The notes: generated from the sequence alone by a model not told the origin. 22,854 nt of DNA from Chloromonas sp. AAM2 (GCA_004335635.1 QAXH01000490.1:1-22854), one strand, 5' to 3'; counted from the stretch's first letter, positions 9,103 to 21,744 are shown. Numbers and translations are program-made.

Positions 9103-10050
9103 GGCCCAGGCACTCCATGCAAGACAAGTGTCATTCATGTCCCTACCACGCTTGATGCCTGTCCAGGTGCCGTGGACTGCCCCTGTGCTGGTCTTTGACC
9201 CAAGAGTGTACCAGAGAAAGGGTGGCATCAAGGACAAGCAACACACCTCACCTGCTGTCACAGCCCCTGTGCACTCCCAGGTGTGGGCTGCACCAGCGCC
9301 TGAGTGTGCGCACACTGCCCACTCAGGTGAGGTGTGAGCGGCGCACGCCCAGGCGTGCTGGGTGGAGTGGCATCATGGGTGGAATGGGTTATGGGGAAGG
9401 GTGGACCAGCCTTTAGGTGTGTCACTTCATTTGTTCACACTTCCCCGAACACAGCGCTCTCGACACGACCCTGGTTTCGTGGTGCCAAGCATTCCAGCAT
9501 AACCCTAACAACAAAGACCCATTCGGCAGCGCTGTTATGCATCGCCCAGGATGTAGCGACACGACAGGAAGCCGGGCTCATCACAAAATATGGCCAGAAA
9601 CCCCCAGAAGGTGGGCGGCACACCCGCTATACTGTGTTCGAGGTCTCACACTGTCTATTGCGAGCAGCCATGGCGCAGCTATGGCCGCGGTGTAGCAGGG
9701 CAGGCGGAAGGATTTGTGACCGGCGGTTGGAATCACGTGTCATAACTTTTCATCCGTCAGTAGCGGACGTGTACCGGCGTTGGACTACGTGCATGCGCTC
9801 GCCTGTTCGTTCGCAGGCAGACACGCATCTGCGGTGTTCATTTGGCCACCATCAAGCCGTTAAAATTCAAAGCCGGCGAAACCTAGGCCTTGGCGCAGGC
9901 CACACCGCACCTTGACATCACTCGTAGCTGCCCAGTGATTGATGACACAGCTTCCCAGCCTTCCAGCGGCCGCACTGCTGCGAGCCAGGCACAGCCCTTG
10001 GAGTTGCTGAACTAGCCCAGGCTTTGCCAGCCACTGGTCGACATTTCAAC

Positions 10051-13000
10051 ATGTCAAACGCAACGCAGCCATCTGGAGAGCCTCAGGCAAACCCGGATAC
10101 AGGTCAGGGCCGTATGTGCAGGCATTGCATTTTCCCGAGTTTGTTTTTTAAAGCCAAGCCGGAACTTCCACAGACTCCGTATAACGCAAGTAGCCAAATG
10201 GTGCCACCTGCTGACGCTTTGCATCAACCAGCACAGAGAGGCAGGCACGCGTCAGCTGGGCAAATTTGACGACAGCTACTGCGAACAGCCTTGGGGAGAT
10301 GCAGCGCCAACTGTGGCCCCAAGCCAGCTTATCTACTGCGTATGCACCGGCATCACCATCACCATTGGCACGAGCATTTGTCGGGGGATGAGCGGGTCAA
10401 AAAGCGCTGTTACTGTGTGTCCTGCAGCGCTACCCAATTCCGGGGTGTACGTACGCTTTTGCACCTGCAAGAACAGCAAGTGCTTGAAGCTCTACTGCGT
10501 CTGCTTTCAGAACGGTGGGTGCCCGTTCTCAGCTCTGGCGCAGTTAGTTGACGCACGGGTGATGAACCGCATCTTTGCCCTGCTTGGCTTTGCAGGCGTG
10601 TATTGTGCGGAGGCATGCAAGTGTCTAGAGTGTCAGAACCATCAAGCTGCTGCCCAAGCAGTGCAGGAGGCGCGACACATCGTTTCCTCTCGCAACCCGG
10701 AAGCCTTCAGGCCAAAGGTGCGTTGCTGATTCCTGCAAGGCTGATTCCTGTGCGCACGGCCCATGTCCTGCAGCTTCGTGCATGCAGGCATAGATCTTGC
10801 AACAGGCATAGTTCGCAATAGTCTTGGACTTGCCGGGCCATAATGTAACTTCGCCCACCAGAGTGCGACCACCCGGTATCAGGCCAGAGCATGGATCAGA
10901 TGCACGTTCGACGGCGTTCGGATGCCGTTACCTGGTTGCAGGTTGCTGCACTGTCAGCGGCACCCTGCAATGACAGCAACGCGGTGCGGCGCGGCTGCAA
11001 CTGCAAGCGCTCCAAGTGCCTGAAGAAATACTGCGACTGCTTTGAGGCAGGGTCACACTGCTCAGAGCATTGCAGGTAGGCGCTATGCAGTCAAACCGTC
11101 ATGAAGGGCTCCATCCGCGCCTTGTGCTGACCTGGCACACATCCGCAGGTCGCCATGCACCATGCATGTGATGCGAACAATGGCATGATGGACACATGAC
11201 TTGACGAGTACACCCATTGCCCACCCTGCCACGCCTATCACGCAGGTGCCTTGACTGTCTGAACTACGCTGGTGCTGCTGCCTCAGCCCGGTCCGCAGGA
11301 ACAGGTCAAAACTCCTCGGCAGGCACGCCAGAGCCAGGAGGCTCAGAAGAAGACAGCCACATGGCCACTGCAGCTCATATGTTGCAACAGCTACAGAACG
11401 TCGCGGCCAGCCTTGCAAACCAACAGCAAAACGCCACTGCCGACTTCCCACCTCGTATCAGCATGCATTCCGTGGGGACACGTTCATCTGATGGCGGTGC
11501 AGTGTCAATTCAAGCAAGGCAGCCGCACCTTGGGCCTCAGCAGCAGCCACATCAGCACGACAGGCAGCCGTTAGGAGCTCCCTCACACGCCACTGACGTA
11601 TCCTGGCCTAATACAAGGACAGAGTGTGCCACATCAGCATTGAGCCAGCCACACTCAAATGCTCATCGGCAAGCACAACGTGCTCACTCCTTTGGGTCAG
11701 TGAGACAAGAAGCACAGCAGAGCAGGCCTGCAGGAAGCCAGGGCCCAGCCTCAGGGGCTGGCGAAGAAGTGGAGATGGGCAGTGGAACGACTGCTTTCAT
11801 GGACGTTTCCATGGCTGGCTTGCCTGGCTTGCCAAGCCAAAGCAGCGCTCCACTGCCACACCCTGTGGCCGACCTGTCTGGTAGTCAAACTATTGCCATG
11901 CTGCGCCAGGCGGTTCAGGACAACGCAACCGCAAGCCAGCGGCACCAACGCCAGCTGCAGCAGCAACAGCAAGCACTGCAGAGTTACACTGCAGCTTGCC
12001 AGCGACAGCTGCAGCAAGAACATCAGAAACCGCACTACAAACAACATCAGCAGCAGCACCAGCAACACCAGCACCAGCCACACCAGCAGCACCAACACCA
12101 GCAGCAACAGCAACACCAGCAGCAACAGCAGCAACACCAGCAACACCAGCAACAGCAGCAACAGCAGCAACAGCAGCAACAGCAACACCAGCAACAACAC
12201 CAGCAACAGCAGCAGCAAAACCAGGAGCCAGCACAGAACCCTATCAACCCTAGCTCTGGCCAGGTCCAGCTGCAGCAGCTGCAGCAGCTGCAGCGGCAGG
12301 TGGAGGAGCACAACAAAGTGCTACAGGATTATGCCGCAGCCACTCAGGAACAACTCTTACTCCAGCGCAAGTTGCAGGGCAATGGCACAGGCTCTCAGCA
12401 CCAGCAACACCAACAGGACGAGGAGAAGCAGCAACTGCGTGAGCAGCAACAGGCGCATCAGCTGCAGCTGCAGCGACTGAAGCAGCAGCATGATGAGCAT
12501 CAGCTGCAGCTGCAACGGTTTCAGAAGCACCAAGAAATCTCAATGCCGCACCAGCAGGCGCAGCAGACGACGCCAGACACGAATGCACAGCAGAAGCACC
12601 AGCACGAGCACCAGATGCAGCAGCACCAGATGAAGCATCAACAGTTGCAGCAAACGCATCAGCACGAGCAGCAGATGCAGCACCAACAGGCACAGCAAAA
12701 GCAGCAGCACGAGCAGCAGATGCAGCATCAACAGGCACAGCAAAAGCACCAGCACGAGCTACAGATGCAACAGCAGCAGGCGCAGCAAAAGCACCAGCAG
12801 GCACAGCAAAAGTGCCAGCACGAGCAGCAAATGCAACAGCAACAGGCGCAGCAAAAGCACCAGCACGAGCAGCAAATGCAGCAGCAACAGGCGCAGCAAA
12901 ATCAGCAAATGCAGCAGCAGATGCAACAGCAACAGGTGCAGCAAAATCAGCAGCACGAGCAGCACATGCACCAGCAAAAGGCGCAGCATGAGCTGCAGCA

Positions 13001-16000
13001 AGAGCAGCAGATGCAACAGCAAAAGGCGCAGCAAACGATTCAGCAAGAGCAGCCGCGTCAGCGGCAAGAGCAGGATCATCAGGGACAGCTACACCAGCAA
13101 CAGCAGCAGTTGCTCAAGCAGCAACAGAATTGGTCATCAAATGCATCTTTGCAAGGCAGCTCACTACCAAGCCGCTATTCTAACAGTGTGCCTGTTGAAC
13201 ATCAACATCATGGCCCACCGCCACTCAAGCGGCATCACAGTGAGCCACAGCCCGCCCATGGCCTGCCTGGGAACGCACCGCAACGGCAACACCACCAGAT
13301 AACACGACCGCAGCCTTGCCTGGCACCTATGAATGCACTGTCAAGTCATGCACAAGGTGTCGATGGCATTGCACCATGTATCCCTTCACATGCAGCGACA
13401 CACACTAATCCAGGCTCTGCCCAACCGTCCTCTGGCCACCTGACTAACCATGCAGCCACAGCTCACATGGCAACTCACCACCTTACAACCACCAGCCACA
13501 TGGCGGCCAGCCAGGCTTCTCAACACCTCCCACCTATGCAGGCTACGGCACAGACCCCGGTGCCACAGCAGCCAGGCGGGCACGCTGGCAGATGCAGTGA
13601 GGTACAAGAGTTCGTCCCCCTGGTGTCGGTGGGAAGGGAGCAGCCGTCAGTAATGGATGTGGCTGTGAAGCAAGCTGGTCCACAGGCTATGCCTGGCAGT
13701 GGCGATGGAAGGCCACCTGTTGACACAACCAACCATGCGGGGCACGCCCAGGTGGGTATATAACTATGCAAAACAGCTTGGCTGTGCAAACATGCATTTG
13801 GGGAGCTCAGTGCATGTCTATGCTGCAATTGCTTGCGCAAGTCCGAGGACTTGCTGTTCTCAACAAACTGGCCTGGCTCGCTCGTGTGCGCACGTTGTTT
13901 GGTTTTGGCTTGATCCCATCCTTGGTTACTGGACGGTCACGCTTGCAGGCTCCAACAGCAGGCCCCAGCCACAGAAGCAGAGGTGGCAGCAGTGACCCGG
14001 CCAGTGCTGGCCTGGTGCTGCTGCAGCAGCTGCTGGGGGAGAATGGCAGCGTGACACCGTCCCAAGCGCGGCAGATGGTAGCGTGTGGGGATGCGTCGGC
14101 TGCCGTGGCCGAAGTGTTGGTCGCAGCTGCAAGTGGCAAGGCTCTGGAGGTGAGAGCAGATAGGCCAGTCAGAACACACCCATGCCATTTTCGTTTGGGT
14201 TTGTTGCCTAGCCTGGGTAATGGCTCAGTTACCTGCCAGGTCTTGGGGCTGAAGGCCATGTTCAACGAAGTCATACTGGCCACGCAACCTAGATTCAAGC
14301 CTGAGGCATGATTACAGGAGCATGTTCGCCACCTGACCACGATCTGCTGACCAATGTGGTGTAGCGTATCTGTGTCATATATCAGATGTGTCATCAGTGT
14401 CATATACGTGTCATATATCAGATGTGTCATCAGCCACAGTGTCACCGTGTCTGTGCCGTGTATGCGTCATATCCCAGATGACTCATCAGCCACAACTGAG
14501 CGGGGCTTGCAACTACAATTTGCCACTATTTGCCTGAGTTCCCTGTGGGTGCGGACGTGCAGGCTCGGTCTGTTCTGCGGGTGTCCTTGCCACCTAGGAC
14601 AGGCCCTGAGCCTGCAGTCTGTTGCAAGCTACACAAATTGCAATAAGCGGAAAGCCATGTGATGATGAGGCTGATGATGATTGTTTGCTGCACTGCTTTG
14701 CACCCTGTAGGCAGCACTGGGGGCGCTGCTGAACCTCCTGCACCTGGCGGCCCATGAAGCCACTGGGGTAGCACCACAGCTGTCGTGGGGTGCAGACAGG
14801 TACGACCATCAGTATCGTTAGTCCCTCTAGGCCCGGGTATCATGTGTCATTGTAGCTGATAAGAAAGCCAGGAAAATTGTAACCAACCAGGAGATGTTGT
14901 TAACAACCAGGATGCATCTGCTGCAAGGAATGGACAGTTGGCATCTGACAAATGCCCATAGTGTGATTTGAACCTTCCACCGAATGCATGAGAAGTGACT
15001 AACGTTTGACATGGGCTGCTCGTGGCCTTGTGCAGGGCTCATGATGTGCAGTACAGTGCCGAGGTGGCAGCCTGTGCGCAGCTGGACACCAAGTGCAGGG
15101 CCATAGCACTGCAGCTAGTGGCGAGACTGGTGAGCCAGGGCTGGTCTATATCTCGTTTTAGATTAGGCGGGCTGTCACAGCAGGCAGGACGGAATGTGCA
15201 CGGCCCTGGCTCCGTTGTATTTGCATTATCTTGTGTTCGTTCACTGCAGCACTTCCACATGCCCACAAGCTTGTCCTCAGACCACCTGATAATCTGTGTG
15301 AATGCTATGTGATCGGCATGATGATGTTGCTTCATGCAGATATGTTCTTGAGTCGCATTTGCTGGCTCCCTTGCAGTTGCAGGATCGTGTTATCAATATG
15401 CACGTTTACATGCCCCGAGCTTGCGCTTCACGCAGGCGCTGATGCTCCCCCAGCAGTACGAGGTAAACCTTCTGCATCATCATGCCGTACGCCGTGCATT
15501 GGGCGTTTCTCTGTCTGTTTCTGAGCCGCCCAGCATACAGCTGGCTGCACTCTGCGTGGCCGCTGTCAGCCCCGATGCAGTCATGGAAGAAGTGGACATG
15601 GCCTTCGCTGCTACGTCCCAACGCCTGGCAGCTTCTGGCCTCTGCAGCGTAGCTGCCTGGAAGGTAAGATACCGACCAACGGAAAGTATTAGCATGGTGG
15701 GACTTCACATGCTGGCCTGAACGTCTGCAAGGACAACACCATCTGGCAAGGCATCACCATGCAGTCACCTCTGTACGATGCTGATCGTGGCCAGGTCTAA
15801 AGGCACGTTTTTGGCAAACAAACAATACGCAAGCAAGCACCAGGACACAGGCAAGCAGACATTCCCTTGTAGTTGCAGCAACCGGCTATGACATTCATTT
15901 TGTATTTGCTCCTGCCGCTTGCAGGGTGACTGCACAGCCGCTGCCAGCCTGGCAGTGCCTGTGATGCCTGGAGCCTCCATGAACCCCTCGGCCAAGCTTC

Positions 16001-19000
16001 TATTCAAAACCTCAGGCCTGCTGGGACTTTTGGGCCTGCCATCCACAGCCACCCCACATCCGCCAGTTAAGACAGACAAGCCCGTACCTGCTGCTGCCTG
16101 GCAGCCCCCTCAACAGCCTCGCCAAGCTACCAGCGACATCGGCCCTGTTGTCAGTGGTGGCAATGGCATGCATGTGAGCTTGCCTGGAAGAGCCTCGGCA
16201 TGCATTGATTCTATGTCAGTTGGCGGCAGTTCTATGTCGAGTGCAGCAGCAGGGGCGCAGCATAGTGCAGCCGAGCGGGCAGCCGCAGCAGCGGAATACA
16301 TACGGCGGTTTACTGCCAGCCTGCCAGTACAGCCCATCCAAGGTTCACTGCAATCTCCTGCTGCCCCTGTGGCAGCTTTGCAGCAACTGCAGCACGAGCA
16401 GCAGCAACACCAGCAGGGGCAGGCAGCAGCTGGAGGTGGCAATGCTGTTGGCCATGCCGACAGGAAGTTCACATCACCATTACCTGCACCAGCCCCACAT
16501 GGTCACAGCAGTAGTGGCCACGTGCCGGCCAGTAGACAACAGCCTGCAGAGCAAGGTGCCGTCAGTGGTGGGGGCGCACAGCACGCCTGGCCAGCCCAGC
16601 GCCAGCCTCCTTCTGGCTTGCCCGGCCAAGCTTTGCCTGCCATTCAAGGCCCTCAGAAGGCCAGTGCATTCACAGCACTGGATGAAAGCAAGCAACCACT
16701 GCAGCCAGCATGCTCTGACATGCTGGTGGATAGCAGCAAGCAACCAGAGCAGCCACAGCAACCGTCAAACCCTGGCATGCAAGCTGACAGCGAGCAGCAA
16801 CCGAACCAACCAATACAACCCTGCATGCCTGCAGACGCAAGGCAGCAGCTAAACCACCCGGCAAACCTTTGTGTGCAAGTGAACACCAGGCAGCACCCCA
16901 ACCAATCGCCACGGTCTCTTCAGTGGCCGCTGTCGCCATCATCAGTGATGACAGCTGCAAGGGCATCGCTTGGTGGTGTTTTGCCTGCTGTGCCCGGGCA
17001 GCCTGCAATGCTCAGACGGCCTACTACTGCTGGCCAGCTGGCTTGCCTTGCCACCAGCCCAAGACACTGTATTGCATCTCCAGGAGAGCAGCGGCAGAAG
17101 CAGGACATGGCTGTGACTGGCATGGACATGGCTGTAAATACAGTCGTGAAGAGCATGCAGTCAGAGCAGCAGCAGCAGCGGCACAACCAGCAGAGTCCGT
17201 TGCGGCTGCAAAAACAACAGCTGGTGCAAACATCCCTGCAAAAACATGAGCAGCAGGAGATACAGCATGGACAGCAGCAGCAGGCAGCGTTTGGACCCTT
17301 GCCCAATCCTGCTGCGCCAGTCGGAACTGCCAATTCATTTCAGCCGGTTGCGCCGACGCAATCTGCTGGTCCTTTTTCACACACCGATGGAGTGGTGGTC
17401 TTAAAGAGGGATGGTGAACGCCCTGAGGTAGCTAGCGACAAACCAACTGACAGCAATCAACTCTCACGTGACGTGACATGTGACCAGCAGCCGGTGGAGG
17501 GTCGCAGAAACGGTGTCATGGACGTGCCACCATCCACCCCCAGCAGCAACGGCAGAACCTGGCTGCTTTCCTTCCCTTTTGCATCCCCGCCTGGCAAAGC
17601 TTCAGCCCCCACTGCTGCCACGGCCCAGACCGGCAGCCAGCCACGGCAAATTCAAGGTGGCATGCAGTGTTCACCGTTGTCAAGCGCTGTGCATGTCCGT
17701 GGTGATGCTGCTGCTGAGGCTGAGGGAGGGGCAAAGGCGGCAGCTGTTTGTGTGCCGCCACCACATCCAGACGTCGGGAGGCTACTTGCAGCGGCCACAG
17801 ACAGCCAACCCCCAAACATTGCATGGATTTTACCACCCCCTCCCATGCTTCCATTACAGCCACTGCTGCACCCACCACCACTGCTGCCCGTCCCGCACAC
17901 CATGCAACCACCGCAAACGCAGCAGGAGCTGGCGGGCCGTCGAAACCCAAAGCAGCAAGCGAGTGTACCACCGCCCTGCCGTGAAGTTGCCAAGAGAATG
18001 CAACAGGGCGCCAGCAAGGCGAGCAGCGCTGTGAAATCGCCACTCAACCCCATGCTTCTAGGTGGACAGGCTGGGCAGTGGATGCCACGTGGTGCATTCC
18101 TGCTGCCTGCCTTGCCCCAGGACATTGATGTTGGTATGGCCAATGCACAGGAAGCTGCTCTGGCTGTCTACGGTCCTGTTACACCCTGTGACGCGCTGTC
18201 TTCAGATGGCTGTCTTGTGCCAGGTCAGATATTCCGTGGTCCGGTCAGCCTCATGCCTGCGCCTAATCAATGGCGACAGCAACGGAACCCACCATTCCAA
18301 GTCGGGCATGACCAACGCACAGCTAGCCCAGCTGCCGGTTCCTTGTCAGCGGTTTCTAAACCAAAACCTTTAGAACCCTTGCCAGTGGCCACAAAGTTGG
18401 GGCGCAACGCTGAGCATGAGCTTACCATGTCTGACCTCTCTTCCCCTCAATACGAGTATGCAACCATTAACCGCCTCTCCGAAGCACCTACGACAATTCA
18501 ACGGTCCCAGGCACCAACTGACGGCCCGCCACCAGACACACCGTGCCAAGTAGCTGCATCTGAGGCAGCTCCAAGGCAGGCTGGACAGCCCAGCCCTTCT
18601 TCCTGTGCTGCTGCCTGGCAACGGCAACAGCAGCAGACGTTACAGCAGCACGTGCCCCACTCTCCTGCAAGTGTGCACCACTGCAAGTCACGTGATCAAG
18701 GGCGAATCAGCTCAGCAACAGGGATCCAGAAGGTAGAAGCGGCAAATGGGTTGGAGCTTATAGCAGAAGCTGCTGCAGCTGAGCAACAGTCCTCTCCTGT
18801 CAGCACACAGGTACGGCATTGTTGCACGGCATTGACACAATGAATCTTATCTTGTGAATGCCCTGTCCAATGCACCTGTCAATCCTGCTTGCGTTTTGAA
18901 TGGAAAAACAAGCACCTGTGACACAAGTCCCTTTGTGTACCTCTCCTGCAACCCGACAATCACCAATGATGCGCGCTGGCTTGAGCTATGTGATGTTAGG

Positions 19001-20563
19001 TTGTCTGCGAGTCTTACCGCAAGACCTTGTGCCTTTGATGTCTTATGCTCAGGCTGTGCCCTCGGCTCTTCGTCAACGCGTTGAGGTGGCGGCGCCATCC
19101 GCGCCTTGGGAAGCTGCAACCAGCCGGCTGCATGACTTGGCAGAGCTAGCTGAGCAGGTTGCTTCGGAGACAGCTGTGGAAGCGAATGGAAGGCCCGCGC
19201 CGGCAGGGTTGCATGAGCTTGCGAACCAGGCCGCAGCGGAGGCAGAGGCGGGCGGCATGCAAGCGACAGAGGGGTTGCAGGACTTAGCGAACCAAGCGAT
19301 AGAACAGCCGAGTGCAGCAGTTGATAGCAGGCACCTTTCACACCACCTCGCAGACAAAGCGGCAACGAGAGAAGCGCACGCAGGCACAATGGCGCAACAG
19401 GCTGCGCCACGAGGGAGTGCCATGCCGACCGATCGTGGGCCCCAAGACCCAGAGAATCGACGAAGAGTTACGCCACACTGGGAAACTCCCGGCGCCACGG
19501 GGCAGCAACACGATGTAAAGAATAGACAGCCCGAAGTTCAGCATGGCGCTGCAGGCGAGCTGCGATCTGCTGCAAATCCGTCCAAAGTTGGCCATCGCCA
19601 GCCACAGCAGGCGCCTTCTCAACAGGAGCAGCGGCAGCAACACCAACAAGAGCTGCAAAGGCAACAGCAGAACCATCAGGAGCAGGCTTGGACGGCTGCA
19701 AACACCTGGCCACAGCAGCTACCCATGGGACCAGGTAGTTTTTCCATGATACCTGCGCCTCTAGGCTATGACATGGCACAGGCTTCAGGAGGCCTTGGCA
19801 TGATCATGATGCCATGTCCCATGGATGCACCAGACGTTGCTCATGGGCCACATGGGCCCATGCAAGGACAGGCAACAGCTGGGCCCATGTTCATGCAGGC
19901 ACCCATGTGCATGGGCATGGTGCCGCATGGCTACCCCATGATGAGCATGGGCCCGCATGGGCCCTTCCCCGCTGCTGGCCACATGGCGCGTCACATGGGC
20001 GACCACATGGGAGCTGCCCACATGGGCGGTGTGTTCTTGCTTTCTCCTGATGGAATGGGTATGCCTGCTGGCATGCAGCTTGGCTTAGTGAGGCCTGATG
20101 TCAGCATGTTGGGTGGGCCAGGCCATTCACTACAGGCGCCACATCAGCTGCTGATGCAACCAAACGCATCCACTGGTTTGGCAAGGCAACAGTACCCACC
20201 AGGTGTGTGCCAAGTGGTAGCATGCATGTTGCTGACATGATTTGCTTGTTTCTGTACAGCAGTGCAGTATAGTTGTCAGGGGATTTGAACATCATGATTA
20301 CTGGGGTCATTGAGACATGTGTAGCGGCACCACGGCCAGCAGCTCCACGCATTCAAGGCAGTGTTCTGACGCTAGTGTTTGTGGCGTCGCGGATGTGATT
20401 TGCTGTGATACCATGTAACGTTATGTCGCGTGATGTGACAACATGTGCAGGTGAGCCTCACCGTACTGTGGGAGCCAAGGCCTCAACTGACGGCCCCCAA
20501 CTGTCCAATATCAAGCGCATGCGGGGTGTACATGCGGGAGATGTGGGCGGCAGGGTGCAGTGA
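10051..20563 (+). CDS. Very large TSO1/LIN54-like CXC (CRC-domain) DNA-binding protein
   Basis: Twelve exons: 10051-10102, 10428-10514, 10596-10717, 10942-11075, 11246-13751, 13949-14149, 14711-14799, 15036-15129, 15436-15663, 15925-18810, 19053-20202, 20451-20563. Phases agree throughout (7,662 nt, about 2,553 aa). ATG 10051 is the first after an in-frame TGA at 9943. The CRC domain spans about 29-136: two complete nine-Cys motifs (CxCx4Cx4CxCx6Cx3CxCx2C), each with the minor-groove Tyr (KLYC, KKYC), joined by the hallmark linker RNPEAFRPK (79-87). By family it binds CHR-type TTYGAA sites and acts in cell-cycle or developmental gene control. After it come Gln/His-rich repeats (about 360-770), helical segments (968-1171), a Gln/Pro-rich part (1172-2133), Leu/Ala helical repeats, and a Met/Gly/His/Pro stretch. 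Known relatives are mostly 500-800 aa with a more central CRC. Exons 1-5 are secure; a split into two genes further downstream cannot be excluded. Confidence 0.85.
11940..13130 (+). repeat. Gln/His-rich coding repeat region in CXC exon 5, with a 15-residue periodic part
   Basis: From 11940 to about 12230 the frame encodes nearly pure Q/H, including a run of 13 Gln built from mixed CAG and CAA codons. From about 12590 to 13060 it becomes a 45-bp periodic array encoding a 15-residue unit of the type HEQQMQxQQAQQKxQ, with at least five recognisable copies. Mixed codons and His/Met/Ala interruptions argue for a maintained protein sequence rather than a recently slipped CAG tract. Confidence 0.85.
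14372..14492 (+). repeat. Degenerate tandem repeat in CXC intron 6
   Basis: GTGTCATATATCAGATGTGT plus CATCAG occurs at 14372 and 14408. A third diverged copy (gcgtcatatcccagatgact...) starts near 14464; copies two and three are followed by ccaca. It lies inside the 561-bp intron 14150-14710. Confidence 0.75.
17473..17559 (+). repeat. Exon 10 segment present again about 4.75 kb downstream
   Basis: The stretch from gtgacatgtgaccagcagcc to the cggcagaacct word encodes [20 protein letters not shown] in the CXC frame. It recurs at 22228-22315 with very few differences (see that entry). Both copies keep the same reading frame. Confidence 0.85.
19720..20085 (+). repeat. CATGGGCC-rich coding low-complexity segment of CXC exon 11
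   Basis: The DNA words catgggcc, cccatgg and cacatggg recur densely. They encode a Met/Gly/His/Pro-rich stretch with motifs such as [16 protein letters not shown] and [11 protein letters not shown]. Being nearly self-complementary, the words appear on both strands, which explains similar-looking open frames in reverse. Confidence 0.7.
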
Positions 20564-20848
20564 GCGGGTTCTGCTCGGGCATCGGTTTGAATTCGGCAAA
20601 TGGGTTACACTATGTAGCATGCCTTGTACGCAACAGGTACAGACGGACTGTTGATAGCACTGTGCAGCAGTAGCTACTGCACTCGCGGAACCTACTCATA
20701 TCTTTGTACGAGGCCTGGTCACTGCAGTGTGACAGCGCCTCTGAACTGTTATAGGTTGAAAGAATCCCTGTGGGACAATCGCTGTGTGCCTAAACATCTG
20801 GCATTAGGTCGTTGAATTGGCACCATTGGCGCAAGCTTTCCAATACAG

Positions 20849-20901
20849 CAATAGTGGCTTTAACATGCCCCCGTTTGCTTCAATAGTGGCTTTAGCATGC
20901 C
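20849..20901 (+). repeat. Direct repeat CAATAGTGGCTTTARCATGCC
   Basis: Two 21-bp copies differing at one base start at 20849 and 20881, 32 bp apart. Confidence 0.8.
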
Positions 20902-21595
20902 AAACAGCCTTTTTGCGAGAGCTGAAATGCTTCACACTGGCCCGTGAGCAGCTGACAGCACCGGCCAGAACCATGAACGTTTTCTGGTGTTTGCGTTGAG
21001 ATTTTTCGCAACAACAGATTGTACGGTGACCCACTCGGACCTGCATATGCACCTGTTCTGGGCGCACTTTTGATTGATTGATATCCACGTTGCATCATAC
21101 AACGGCCCATGATGCCCAATTGATTACTAGCGGTCGTCGTCGGCATGTGTGTCTTGGGATGTGTGGAACATGCCCCAGTTATGATGGCAGAAGGCGCTTG
21201 AGCGTGATAAACGGCGCGGGGTGTTTGCAGAGCACAGTTTGCCTGCCTGCTGTGCTGTACGCTTGATTTTCTCACTCTCTCATGGGTGATTTCCCTCCCG
21301 CCTGCTAAGCAATCATTCTTCACGAACTATGCGTTACGCGCCCGACAATGTTTAGTGTTTGCACACTAGTTCACAAGCCCATGCTGCAACTTTGAGAGCG
21401 TCGGACGCATGGCAGTATGCCATGCCAATTGATTCACAATTGTGATTGGCCAGTAGTATGCGATGCGCATTGACACGCAGCCAAGTCGGTATGGCCGCGC
21501 TTTAAGGAGAAATGCAGGAGAATGATGCGACTGTTATGTGCTTTTGCATCACTGACAACTGTTCGCTGACCATAACTTATCTTGATGACCCTAAA

Positions 21596-21600
21596 TGTAA
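21596..21600 (+). terminator. Possible TGTAA polyadenylation signal of the CXC gene
   Basis: This is the first TGTAA I see downstream of the stop at 20561-20563. It would imply a long 3' UTR of about 1 kb; a second TGTAA is at 21690. A non-canonical signal nearer the stop is equally possible. Confidence 0.25.
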
Positions 21601-21744
21601 CAAGACTTGTACTTCATCGGCCCACAATAGGAACCAGTACATAGAACCGTGGTACGTAGGCAAGACTGCCACTGCACATTGGTTCTCCTTGTAACAGCGG
21701 CATTGCACACAGTCTATGCTCCTGATAATTGTCAGGGGAAGCAC

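Larger units (their letters stand above)
7368..10050. other. Long intergenic region between the bromodomain gene and the CXC gene
   Basis: I see no protein with recognisable features on either strand, although two open stretches (about 8867-9337 and 9334-9915, + strand) are long by chance standards. The first few hundred bases are probably the 3' UTR of the bromodomain gene. Small repeats include AAGCAGTCAAGGCY words near 7585 and 7955, CCTGAGTCAG repeats (8006-8035) and ACCATTCCARC repeats (9041-9102). The CXC gene promoter should lie near the right end; I could not identify a TATA box. Confidence 0.45.

Noticed and set aside
8867..9337. 156-codon open frame ending near a gtgagg donor-like site
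   Set aside because: One segment looks protein-like, but I could not link it by phase to any exon or family; chance in GC-rich DNA is sufficient.
9334..9915. 193-codon open frame on the + strand upstream of the CXC gene
   Set aside because: No recognisable domain, no ATG-led conserved start, composition unlike the neighbouring exons, and no matching splice partners found.
11751..13079. Several long open frames opposite or out of frame with the Gln-rich exon (poly-Leu, poly-Cys, poly-Ala/Val, poly-Ser/Asn)
   Set aside because: They are the other-frame readings of CAG/CAA/CAC repeats and only mirror the Gln/His tract.
14711..15663. The idea that exons 7-9 form a separate small gene
   Set aside because: All junction phases join exons 6 to 10 without a break, and no start or stop context is evident between them; a single gene is simpler, though transcripts are needed to settle it.
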